A DNA stretch of 64,000 nucleotides from Symsagittifera roscoffensis (Eukaryota; Xenacoelomorpha; Acoela; Convolutidae), in the NCBI RefSeq assembly GCF_963678635.1, contig NC_087068.1, positions 28,336,318 to 28,400,317 on the forward strand. The letters run 5' to 3'. The position numbers and the translations under genes are program-made. Shown piece after piece: positions 8,727 to 18,037 of this stretch; position 1 is the first letter of the stretch; every line of letters starts with the position of its first letter. The notes under the pieces are model-generated. The model was given only the letters and a program-made list of their open reading frames with translations. It ran no database searches and had not been told where the DNA came from.

Positions 8727-11273
8727 GTGGCCTGCAAAACAATGACCACAGTACTTTTGCCTGCTGTTTGGCTCAGACAAATTTTAAAAAGAAAACTAAC
8801 TTGGAAAATTGTGTTAGACTATTTAAAATTCTTTAAAAAAGTTCAAGTATCTGTACATAGACTGAAGTTTCCGAGAAAATGTCTGAAAAACGATCTAATA
8901 CCGGACTTTTTGAAGTTTAGGGTCCCCGAGAACGGGGTTTTTTCGGACCAAGCTGTGCATCATTTTCAATTAAAACTACTAAGGACTGAAACTTCTAGGG
9001 CAAATGACGATAGGAAAAGGTACGAGGAGATGCTAAGGAAAGCAAGATCACTGGTGCAAAAAGAAATTGACAAACAGTGGTGGGCATCCATTTTCCGATT
9101 CGTGAGGCGTCAAGTTGAGGCAAGCTTAAAGACAACATCAGAAAACCATTAAAAAAATTTAGAAAAACTGTCCGAGAGACAAGATAAACCTCTTGGGGGG
9201 AGAAATGAGCGATCAGTTAAGGTACTTGATAATTTTGAACTGCCTGAATGGGTATATGAAGTGCTATCAATGGGCCCCAAGCACGAAACACATTTTTTGG
9301 CGGATATCGACATTTTCCTCTCACAATTGAAAAATCAAAAAACATCTGGTGAAACGTTATGTGAAATGGAAGCCGCGGCAAAGGCATATGCAAAAAACGT
9401 ACGGCAAACCCCAAGAGACAAAGCCGTTCAAAAAACGAGGAAATATCTCAAAAACAATGGGTTGCTGGCTGTGCCTTTTGATAATGGGGTTGGTTTTTGC
9501 ATAATGAGGAAACAAACATATGAATCAAAGCTGGAATCTTTGATGCAATCTGCTCAGTTTGTGAAAAAAGATGCAACCACTGATGAGGTGATACTGAAAA
9601 TTGAGAAGGAACTTAACAAAGAATTACTAGCCATGAACAAAAGAGACGAGATAAGTGATCAGTTATATTCTAAGATGAAATCAACAGGGGGGCAACCCGC
9701 CCGTTTGTACGGTTTAGCTAAGGTACACAAGGAGGAGACACCCATACGACCTGTACTATCACTTCCCGGCAGCTCGTATGAGAATCTTAACAAAATGCTT
9801 GCAAAGTTTTTTGACAACATCGATGGAGCAAATATAGAAACCAATACTAAAGAGGCTAGAGAAAAAATAGAAAACATTGCTCTAGATCCGGATGAAACCA
9901 TAATATCTCTTGATGTGAAAAGTCTGTACATCAACGTTCCCCTGAAGGAGGCAATTGAAATTGCTTTACAGAAGCTGTACAGCCAGGAGTCTCCTCCTGA
10001 AATTCAAAGAGCATCCATGAAAAGTCTTTTGAAAATGGCGGTCAGCAAAGTATATTTCAAGTTTAATGATTCATGGTATGTACAAGTTGATGGTTTAGCA
10101 ATGGGCGCGTCCCTCGCTGTAATTCTGGCAAACTTATGGCTGAAAGAATACGAATTTGCTCTACGACAACAAATACCGGTGGGAACGGGGTTACAGCAAC
10201 TTAATGACAAAAACGGCTTGTGCCCATGTTGCAGCAGGAAAGTCACATATAGATCAAAGGGGTTGAATGCGAGAGTTGCCGAAACTGGTATCATCTAAAA
10301 TGCGGAAAATTATCCGATGACGTATACGCATCAAGGTGAAATTGTTCCTCAGGTATGTGGATGACATCGTTAGAACAGTCAGAGGGGAGCCAGTTGTCTT
10401 CTCGATGCCGCCAATTCTCTTCATCCAAATTTGCAGTTCACTCTAGAGAAAACTAATTCGGAGGGGAATTTGCCGTTCCTGGATTTGAACATAAATGTAT
10501 AGCGGGGTAGGCGTGTAACTTGCAGTTGGTATCAAAAACCAACAGATACAGGGACTATACTGAACTATAGAAGCTGCGCCCCAACTGAGTATAAGCGTAG
10601 TGTTATCCACGGCACTGTACACAGGGTTTTTAGGAGTATATCTAGCTGGGAGCAATTTGATAAGGCTATGGAAACTAATAGGGCGCAATGGCTGACAAAT
10701 CAGTACCCTGAAAATTGGTCCGCAAAGGTGGCTTCAGATGCCTTGTGCAAGATAATCGAGGGTAAGGGCAAGCCCCTGGATAGTGACAGGGGTTTGTCAG
10801 TTCAATCACCAAAGGATGGGAAGCCCTCAATGCTGATGGTGCAATATAGAGGTAACCAAAGCCAATATTTTGCTAACAGGTTACGAAAATTAACTAACTT
10901 TCAAGTGGTTTTCACCACAAGAAAACTACAATCATGATTACCATGACTGAAGTCAGCATTTTCTAATGACCTCATGTCAAGAGTGGTTTAAAAACTGTCA
11001 TGTACTGGATGCACTTCCACCTATGTCGGACAAACTGTTCGACATTTGACCACTAGAATTGAGGAATATAAGAAAGCAGACTCACCGATAGGCCACCACC
11101 TTCAGCAATGCCAACTTGAGGGAAATAGCGCAGATCTTAGTTGGGAAATTATAGATAGGTCAAACAACCAAACAAAATTGCTAACACTAGAGGCAATACA
11201 TATCAGGAAGGAGAAACCGGGCTTGAACACGCGCGATGAGTTTAGGAGCAGGGAGTTAACACTGAAAATTTAG
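8727..11273 (+). pseudogene. PLE copy 2 reverse transcriptase-GIY-YIG endonuclease
   Basis: Full-length Penelope-like RT-EN gene, broken. The N-terminal domain (8,727-9,152) is cut by one in-frame TAA, then the RT core continues in frame: GLAKVHKEETPIRPVLS, SLDVKSLYINVP (A), DGLAMGASLAVILANL (B). After B comes a Cys/His cluster (10,221-10,303). A G-run that is one base shorter than in copy 1 (10,259-10,262) shifts the frame there. The catalytic YVDD is at 10,354-10,365 in a second frame, followed by NLPFLDLNI and a thumb segment with the conserved RSVIHGTV. The endonuclease starts at 11,001 with CTGC, then STYVGQTVRHLTTR and HHLQQC, the family's GIY-YIG core with its Cys-Cys-His zinc ligands. 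Stops and frameshifts make it non-functional as it stands. Confidence 0.9.
10221..10303 (+). other. PHD-like Cys/His cluster inserted between RT motifs B and C
   Basis: When the G-run is read at its copy 1 length, the spacing is C-x2-C-x12-C-x2-C-x4-H-x2-C, with NWYH before the final visible cysteine. That is the first two-thirds of a PHD (C4HC3) finger. The expected last C-x2-C is absent because the sequence jumps to the YVDD region within about 40 bp, probably by deletion. Copy 1 keeps only the first C-x2-C before it is truncated. Confidence 0.6.
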
Positions 11274-11596
11274 TCCCAAAATATTTTTGGTTTTTTATTC
11301 AAAACGTACATGTCTAAATCAAAATTATGACTCAGAAACTTCCAGACAAATTAATTTAAAAATGTTTAATTAATTTTAGAGGTTAAAAGTATTTTAATCT
11401 TAATAGTAATTTAGAGGTCAACTGTGATTGGCTTAATTTTTATCATGATGGTTTAGAACCAAATTGTATGTGATTTATTGTAAATAACATTTGTAAATTG
11501 AGTTTCATCGTTTATTTAGAGTAGTTTAAGGTTAAAATCCTGACGATGCACATAGTTGCGAAAACGTTTGAAATTTACTTTTTAGCAAAAATTTCT
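11255..11596 (+). repeat. PLE 3' terminal region
   Basis: This is homologous to 529-870 and, inverted, to 209-525. It starts inside the last endonuclease codons and ends at AAAATTTCTT next to the right direct repeat. Within the internal pLTR the same sequence continues with CAATTTTACTTG, so this end marks the element boundary. Confidence 0.8.
11540..11564 (+). ncRNA. Hammerhead ribozyme-like core in the PLE 3' end
   Basis: CTGACGA (11,540-11,546), possible GCA/TGC stem with loop, GAAA (11,561 region): the same core as at 812-835. Helices I and III were not resolved by eye. Confidence 0.4.
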
Positions 11597-11612
11597 TCTA
11601 TTACATAACGTA
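11597..11612. repeat. Right copy of 16-bp direct repeat (candidate target-site duplication)
   Basis: Identical to 196-211. S satellite resumes immediately afterwards with TGTCGAATATGG, as expected for an insertion into the satellite. Confidence 0.6.
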
Positions 11613-11985
11613 TGTCGAATATGGAATATGAAGTCAACATTTTTGTTACGATGAACTTATCGTTTCACTAATGGCGCTCGTGGTGATTTTACTGAACGCA
11701 AGTTGATATTTTAACGTCTTTCGTTTTACGTTACCGTATTAAATACTGCACGCTTATGCTTATAATTTTGCTGTCTCAAACGGACTCGAGCTTTTGCATA
11801 CCTGGAATTTTTCTGGCATGGCCCATCAGCGATAACTTGGAGAAATTATTGGGCTCCGAAATTGCCCTAAATAGTTATCGCGAAAGCAAAGGTTTTTATT
11901 GAAAATCTCATGGAAGAAAAAAGTTTTCTAGATGACCAGATCCTACACTTGAGTAGCCTGCGCAAGTTAGACGAAGCGGCAACGT
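11613..11985 (+). repeat. S satellite unit
   Basis: One unit of the about 365-bp S repeat, from TGTCGAATATGG to GACGAAGCGGCAAC. It is closest in organisation to the short units at 42,531-43,261. Confidence 0.8.
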
Positions 11986-12264
11986 AAGAAGAATATGTTG
12001 GATGACTTCGAAGGGGGGTTGAGGACCCCCGTGCATTAACATAGGCTATTGAGTATCCGGTCCTCGCCCTATGTATTAAGATAGGCTATAGATTTCCCAA
12101 TGTATTAAGATAGGGAATAGGTTTCCCAATGTATTAAGATACCAGGTTTCAGATGGTAAGTTTCAGATGGTAAGTTTTTTTCGACGCCCGAATTTGCCAT
12201 GTATAGATTTCCCTACGTATAAGAAATTCAACGTAGGGAATTAAGAACTCATTAGGGAATAGGA
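11986..12264. repeat. Degenerate short tandem repeats at the satellite/Polinton border
   Basis: Three spaced copies of ATGTATTAAGATA(GG) lie at 12,070-12,145. A partial Polinton-terminus motif follows (two GGTAAGTTT-type copies at 12,150-12,175). No gene is present. This looks like a junction patched from Polinton end fragments. Confidence 0.5.
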
Positions 12265-12580
12265 TTCCTAATGTATTACGATGGTAGGTTTTAGATGGTA
12301 AGATGGTAAGTTTCAGAAAAATATTTGGCGCCCGAGTTTTTTGAGCTTGATTTTGCCAATACTTGCGTTTCTTAGTCAACTTCTACGATTTGTGATAAGT
12401 AAGGGCTATCTTGTATTACAAAAATTCGGTATGGTAATTTTCAGAAGGTAATTTTCAGAAATTTTTTTGAAACTTTTTAAGTTTTACATGCAAATTTATT
12501 TTTATCTTGAAAAAACAATTTTATATCAAAAAATCAAAAAAAATTGGATGGTAAGTTTCAGATGGTAAGTTTTGACAAAA
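12265..12580 (+). repeat. Polinton terminal repeat (left end, fragment copy)
   Basis: Contains GATGGTAAGATGGTAAGTTT, then a GCCCGAG...TTTTGCCAAT block. The block at 32,790-32,860 matches in reverse complement, which identifies this as a terminal inverted repeat. Further GGTAAGTTTCAGA-like copies follow at 12,430-12,570. Confidence 0.7.
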
Positions 12581-13570
12581 AACAAGTTTCGATTTAGAGT
12601 GTGGGATCATAAACTAATATAGCACAGAAGAGTTAGTTATTCCGCTCCACGGGATATAAGGGGAATCTTGACAGCTCCTCACGGTTGATTACTTTTATAT
12701 CCCACTTAATCTTTTTTCTCCAGGTTATCTGGAGAACGGATGACAGGTTCATTACACTTATTGTTTTTATGACTTTTTTTAATCTTTTTTCACATAATTA
12801 TCTCACGATTATTTGACACATGCAAATTAGCAGTCCCCCACAGCCTTATTGAAGTGTGAAATACCTTCTCGAGAGATTAAATTTTTAAATTTTCATAAAA
12901 AATCGAAATACACCCAATCAAAATTGCATGAACTTTTCATCGGAACTAAGATAAAATTATGCAAAAATTTGTAAGTTTCGACCAATCAGATGTTTTTTAT
13001 CTTATTCTTATTTTTACCTCAACTGGTTTATTTATTCTGTCATATTTCTTGCTACGATTCATTTCAGTTCTCTTTTATCACTTTGTCTTTAATCTTTCAA
13101 AAATTCTTTGGAATTTCCAAATTTTCCAAAAAATTAATATCCAAAATTATCAATTGCTCTGCCACGGTAAAAGTTTACACTGAGAAAAATATAATATCAT
13201 ATATCTTTGGGTCTGATATCTTTGTATAATAATTTTTCCATCTTTCTAAGAGTAAATTTTTTAGAGTACAATTTACTAGAAGTTGGTTACAATTTTCGTA
13301 AATTTATCTACTCTATCGTTAATTCTTTGAATTGCGGGACTACAACATCCATATTTCATCATCTTTCTCCGTATTTTATCAAAGGGTTAGTTGCTAAAAA
13401 AACTTTTCGTAAAAATTTAAGGAATTTAAAAAGTTAAATTACATAAATAATCAAACAATTCACTACATCGTATAGTAAAATTACAGCAAAAATTTACACT
13501 TACAAATAAAAAATGCATTTTTGAATGAAATTACTGATAAAATTGAAAACAGACACATCATGAACATTAT

Positions 13571-13918
13571 TCAAGTTCTTCTGGAAGAATTCAAAAAGAA
13601 GAAGTGCTGAATAAAGTGCCTAAGAACCCTACAAATTATCAGTCTTTTGTAGCTTTTGAGGAACGATCCGTCGAAGATTTTTTTGTCAAAAAGGGTATGT
13701 TGATCTCTTTCTTTCAAAGAATCAGCCAAAAAGTAGCTTTCATCCAGTCGAGCAATCATAAACCAGTGTTCTCCTCTATCATTGCTTGGGGCTGAGTTAA
13801 TAATTAAAAAAGAGTATTTTGTTAGTTGAGGTTTTGTATCAGAAAGGTATGATCCCATGTACTTGAACCTGAGCTCTGGAATTCTTTCAATAATTTGTAA
13901 AAGTGAAAAATTATTCAT
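13571..13918 (-). pseudogene. Polinton adenovirus-type cysteine protease (fragment copy)
   Basis: The frame contains FLIINSAPSNDRGEHW followed by IARLDESYFLADSL, the His-containing catalytic block of the adenovirus-type (C5-like) maturation proteases encoded by Polintons. The ATG at 13,918 (MNNFSLLQIIERIPELRF) is a reasonable start. The upstream extension to 14,047 is probably not coding. The C-terminal half with the catalytic Cys is not recognisable: the frame degenerates after KSYKRLIICRV. In this family the enzyme processes capsid precursors. It is the first gene inside the left terminal repeat, on the minus strand, as in the copy at 17,322. Confidence 0.6.
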
Positions 13919-14029
13919 ATTTACAATGGTATGCTGATTTTCAGCTAAAAAAGAAATTGATAGTTTGATAGTATAATTTAGGTTAAAAAAGAGAAAGAAT
14001 AATGACCTACACAGATTTAGGAATTGAAT

Positions 14030-14275
14030 CAACAAAGTCCCATACACAAGCCTAATGTAATGGGCAAAGTTTATTGAACACTGTTTTACAGTCTAGGTTA
14101 AAAAAGTGTCTCGGGTTTCCAAGTAAACATCATTCCTTCTCTATTTTTTCTGGAGCTTTAGTTCTGAAGAAAAACAATATAGATAGTACAGAAATAATAA
14201 CAAAGAAAATTCCCAAAAAAGTTACAGTATTTTTGTAGGAACCTGAAAACTGAAAAAAATTAAACATTTTTTAGC
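14030..14275 (-). pseudogene. Small membrane protein (fragment copy), broken
   Basis: This is homologous to the intact 89-residue ORF at 17,768-18,037. The same hydrophobic segment and the Lys/Glu/Cys-rich tail can be followed here, but small indels break the frame. Overlap with the end of the capsid gene is as in the other copy. Function is unknown. Confidence 0.5.
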
Positions 14276-15590
14276 GACTGTTCCGTATTTGTCAAATTGA
14301 ATGTTTGATTGTCTTTCTCCCAAGACTATCACTTCCGTTATTTGCTCCAAGGGAAATTGGAAAAACAATTCTCACCTCAAGCTTTCTCCACTAAGTTCTG
14401 GATAATGCAAGTGTTCAGCTGCATCCTGTATTGAAGTCAAGTCGAAAACTAGAATATTGTAATTTTGAAAATCTTCCATAGAAAGAGCTGGAAAATCTTC
14501 GTTAAACTGCAGTGCTTTCATTGTTGTAACATAGGAACGACACGGAGAAGTTGTATCTATTGAAACAATTGCTCTTCCGCCCCGAATAATTCTAAGCTCT
14601 CTCAAATGAAATTTGTGATAATTGAAAAAATTTTCATGAAAAGATCCCGCAACAGCCAAATATGTTTTCATTGCAACAGCTATCCTTCTAATTGGGGCAT
14701 TATTAAAAACATTTTCCTGAACAAACTGGTTTTGACTAGATGGAATGATAAAGGTTCTTGCTATAGTTTCCATGTAATTGTAATGAGCAGGTTCCCTTTC
14801 CAGATTCCATTGCAAATATTGATGATTAGATTCAGCTACTAAAACTCATCTTGTAAACAGTGAACAATCATCAATTTTCAGACTAACATTTGGATTATCA
14901 GACAGCATATAAAAATTAGGTCCAGCTCGAATTAGTTTAACTCGAGTTTTGGTTTCTGGCAATAATAATTTTTCACAACTAAACAAGTGAATGGCTAGCC
15001 TGCCATAAAGTGAAAAAATAATACTTGATGCTAAAGAATCTGCTCTACCAGTGAACGGATACATATCAAATGCTTCCGGATATTCTTCATAACTAAACGC
15101 GTGACAAGTAAGTATTCCTTTATTACTCACTGCCGACGAGTTGAATTCGTTCGATATTTGTGCTTTATGAGGATATAATCTATTGGGGTTGTAAACCATT
15201 GTATTATTAAAATAAACTTCACAATTGGAGAATAGAGAATGTAGTAGATTGCTTACATAAGATATGTAAGTTTGTGGTTCCTCATCTGAATCTTCCTGCG
15301 ATTTTGCTTTATATTCTGCTTTTTCCTTTTTAAAAGCTTCAAACAATCTTCATTTGAATAATTGAAGCTTTAAATTGAGGTGGGTATCACGCATATCCAA
15401 ATAAAGATTACGGTCCGTCTCAAATTCAAACTCAAAACTGCTTTCATCTAGAGAAGTACTGGGAAATACTTCTTAAATGTTTGATGAAATTATTGTTTCC
15501 AAAACCGGGACTCTATCAAAACTCTCCAAAGAAGAATTTGTAAAAGCTCCGTTCCGAAAATAACTTCTTTGATTTACACTCACTTTATCT
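14253..15590 (-). pseudogene. Polinton major capsid protein (fragment copy)
   Basis: Blocks appear in the expected N-to-C order on the minus strand. First is an N-terminal segment (15,360-15,560, interrupted by stops) with FEFETDRNLYLDM. Next is the open stretch 15,346-14,846 containing YVSNLLHSLFSNCEVYFNN and LYGRLAIHLF. Then comes 14,815-14,372 with RAIVSIDTTSPCRSY. These resemble the double-jelly-roll capsid proteins of Polintons and related animal proteins of the F54H12.2 type. Frames change near 15,350 and 14,835. The usual capsid C-terminus (FFQFPLEQVTEVIVLGER) is visible just past 14,372. Known role: capsid shell of the putative virion form. It is inactive as it stands. Confidence 0.7.
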
Positions 15591-15882
15591 TGTCAAAAAT
15601 GTCTCTGCGAGAGCGACTGATTTTTGAACTATTTTTTCGAGAAATGTCTCTTCTTCTTTTACGCTTGGATTTCTTTTTTCCACCTCCCAACTGTTTTCGA
15701 ACTGTTTTTGTTCCAACATTATTTGCAAATGTTTTGAGTTTTTTGCGTCCACTGACAACTTCTCCAATCTCTGGAGCAGCAATTTCATATAAATCTGCTC
15801 CGATTCTTTTTGCAGCTGGGACCTCTTGCTGTCTTGCATGTCTACGAAAAATAGGACAATTAGCTGAACTTTGAGCAACCAT
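15580..15882 (-). CDS. Polinton small basic protein (fragment copy)
   Basis: A 100-residue ORF, nearly identical to 19,227-19,529. It begins MVAQSSANCPIFRRHARQQ and continues with an Ala/Gly segment (AAPEIGEVVSGRKKLK) and a strongly basic tail (GGGKKKSKRKRRR). The layout resembles the small basic structural or core proteins next to the capsid genes in Polintons. That assignment is by position and composition, not by a diagnostic motif. It stays open in both copies although the neighbours are broken. Confidence 0.5.
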   Translation of the reverse strand: MVAQSSANCPIFRRHARQQEVPAAKRIGADLYEIAAPEIGEVVSGRKKLKTFANNVGTKTVRKQLGGGKKKSKRKRRRDISRKNSSKISRSRRDIFDKIK

Positions 15883-15884
15883 TT

Positions 15885-16003
15885 CGTATGAAGTAAAAAT
15901 CGAAATTGATTATCTGATATCTTGCGAAACAAGAGAACAACTCGTGTAATTCCTACGGACTCTAAAGGAATTTTTTCACCCGTGGTATCCCTCAGTTCTA
16001 TAT
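15885..16003 (-). pseudogene. Minor-capsid-like protein, C-terminal remnant
   Basis: Contains the C-terminal residues FRKISDNQFRFLLHTKW also present at 19,540-19,600. It is cut off at about 16,003, where the next Polinton terminus starts. Confidence 0.55.
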
Positions 16004-16014
16004 ATTACGGTGGA

Positions 16015-16345
16015 TTCCTAATATATTACGATGGTAGGTTTTAGATGGTAAGATGGTAATTTTCAGAAAAATTTTTCGCGCCCGAATTTTTTGAGCTCGA
16101 TTTTGCCAATACTTGCGTCTCTTAAACAACTTCTAGGATTTGTGATAAGTAGGGGGTATCTTGTATTACAAAAATTCGGTATGGTAAGTTTCAGAAGGTA
16201 AGTTTCAGAAAATTTTTTGAAATTTTTTTAAGTTTTTTTTGCAAAATTATTTTTATCTTGAAAAAACAATTTTATACAAAAAAATCAAAAAAAAAAATTG
16301 GATGGTAATTTTCAGATGATAAGTTTCGACAAAAAATTCGCTTTC
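16015..16345 (+). repeat. Polinton left terminal inverted repeat
   Basis: TATTACGATGGTAGG opens it, followed by GATGGTAAGATGGTAA and TTGAGCTCGATTTTGCCAAT. The last block matches the reverse complement of 32,785-32,810. Several GGTAAGTTTCAGA copies lie at 16,180-16,330. Confidence 0.75.
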
Positions 16346-17321
16346 GATTTAGAGTATGGGATCATTAACTAATATAACACAGAATTTTTTTTTTCTCGAA
16401 AGAATCTTTTAAATTCTTATTTCATGTTATTTATTTTACCTCAGGTTTTCTGGGGAAAAATGTCAGGAGGGGACCCTATCTTTGACAGGTTAGTTATTCC
16501 AATCCACGGGATATCAGTGGAATCTTGACATCTCCTCACGGTTGATTACTTTTATATCTCACTTAATCTTTTTTCCCCAGGTAATCTGGAGAACGGATGA
16601 CAGGTTCATTGCACTTATTATTTTTATGACTTATTTTGTCTTTTTTCACATAATTATCTCATGATTATTTGACAGATGCATATTAGCAGTTCCCCACAGT
16701 GTTATTGAAATGTGAATTACTTTCTTGAGAGATTAAATTCTTAAATTTTCATAAAAAATTGAAATACATCCAATCAAAATTGCATGAACTTTTCATTGGA
16801 ACTAAGATAAAATTATGCAAAAATTTGTAAGTTTTGATCAATCAGATGTTTTTATCTTGTTCTTATTTTTATTTCAACTGGTTTATTTATTCTGTCATAT
16901 TTCTTGCTACGATTTAGTTCAGTTCTCTTTCATCACTTTGTCTTTAATCTTTATTAAAAACTTTGAAATTTCCAAATTTTCCAAAAAATTATCATCCAAA
17001 TTTATCAATTGTTCTGCCACGGTAAAAGTTTACACTGAGAAAAAGATAGTATCTTATTTGTTTTGGGTCTGATATTTTTGTATAATAATTTTCCATCTTT
17101 CTCGAAGTAAATTTTTAAGAAAAGTATGCAATTTACTTGAAGTTGGTTGCAATTTTCGTAAATTTATCTACTCTATCGTCAATTCTTTGAATTGGGGGAC
17201 TACAACATCCATATTTCATCATCATCCTCCTTATTTCATCAAAAGGCTAGTTGCTAAAATTCATTTCGTAAAAATTTAAGGAATTTAAAAAGTTAAATTA
17301 CATAAATAATCAAACAATTCT

Positions 17322-17700
17322 CTACATCGTATAGTAAAAATACTGCAAAAATGAAGAAATGATGAATAAATTGCCTAAAAACCACACAATTATCAGTCTT
17401 TTGTAGCTTTCGAGGAACCATTTGTCGAAAATTTTTTCGTCAAAAAAGGGTAAGTTGAACTTTTTTTCCCAAAGAATCAGCAAAGTAGTAGCTTTTATCC
17501 AGTCGAGCAATCATAATCCAGTGTTCTCCTCTATCATTGCTTGGGGCTGAGTTAATAATTGCAAAAGGGTATTTTGTTAGTTGAGGTACTGTATCAGACG
17601 GGTATGATCTCATGTACTTGAACCTGAGCTCTGGAATTCTTTCAATAATTTGTAAAAGTGAAAAATTATCAATCTTTGCAATTGTAGGCTGATTTATAGC
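17322..17700 (-). pseudogene. Polinton adenovirus-type cysteine protease
   Basis: The minus-strand frame holds INSAPSNDRGEHW (the HW dyad encoded around 17,510-17,535) followed by IARLDKSYYFADSL. This is the same His-containing block as in the fragment copy. The frame breaks after SLGKKVQ, and the rest lies in another frame (17,322-17,510: DKWFLESYKRLIIVWF). No catalytic Cys context is visible. A consensus donor (GTAAGT, 17,761-17,756) and acceptor (TTCTTTTTTAG ending at 17,701) would define a 62-bp intron just upstream of the coding block. Confidence 0.6.
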
Positions 17701-17767
17701 TAAAAAAGAAATTGATAGTTTGGTAGTGTACTTTAGGTTAAAAAAAAGAATAATGACTTACCCACAT

Positions 17768-18037
17768 TTAGGAATTGAAACAACAAAGTCCCATACACTT
17801 ATGTAATGGGCAAAATTTATTTAACACTGTTTTACAGTCTAGTTTGAAGTGTCTCGGGTTTTCAACTAAACAGCATTCCTTCTCTATTTTTTCTGGAGCT
17901 TTAGTTCTGAAGAAAAACAATATAGATAGTACCGAGATAATAACAAAGAAAAGTCCCAAAAAAGTTACAATACTTTTATAGGAACCTGAAAACTCAAAAA
18001 AATTAAATATTTTTAGCGACTGTTCCGAATTTGTCAA
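17768..18037 (-). CDS. Small single-pass membrane protein of the Polinton
   Basis: An 89-residue ORF. Residues 19-46 form one strong hydrophobic segment (IVTFLGLFFVIISVLSILFFF). A cytoplasm-like basic/acidic linker (RTKAPEKIEKECC) follows, then a Cys-rich C-terminus with CPLHKC and CC. Its start overlaps the end of the capsid gene by about 30 bp. The orientation matches the structural gene cluster. No family is recognised. Position beside the protease and capsid suggests a virion or assembly membrane protein, which is inference. Confidence 0.5.
   Translation of the reverse strand: MTNSEQSLKIFNFFEFSGSYKSIVTFLGLFFVIISVLSILFFFRTKAPEKIEKECCLVENPRHFKLDCKTVLNKFCPLHKCMGLCCFNS

Larger units (their letters stand above)
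12265..16003 (-). mobile_element. Truncated Polinton/Maverick, left-end fragment
   Basis: It is colinear with 16,030-19,650 of the adjacent Polinton: terminal repeat, protease, small membrane ORF, major capsid, small basic ORF and the tail of the minor-capsid-like gene. Similarity breaks at CCCTCAGTTCTAT (about 16,003), where the next terminal repeat begins. It is a left-end fragment in tandem with the larger copy. Confidence 0.8.
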
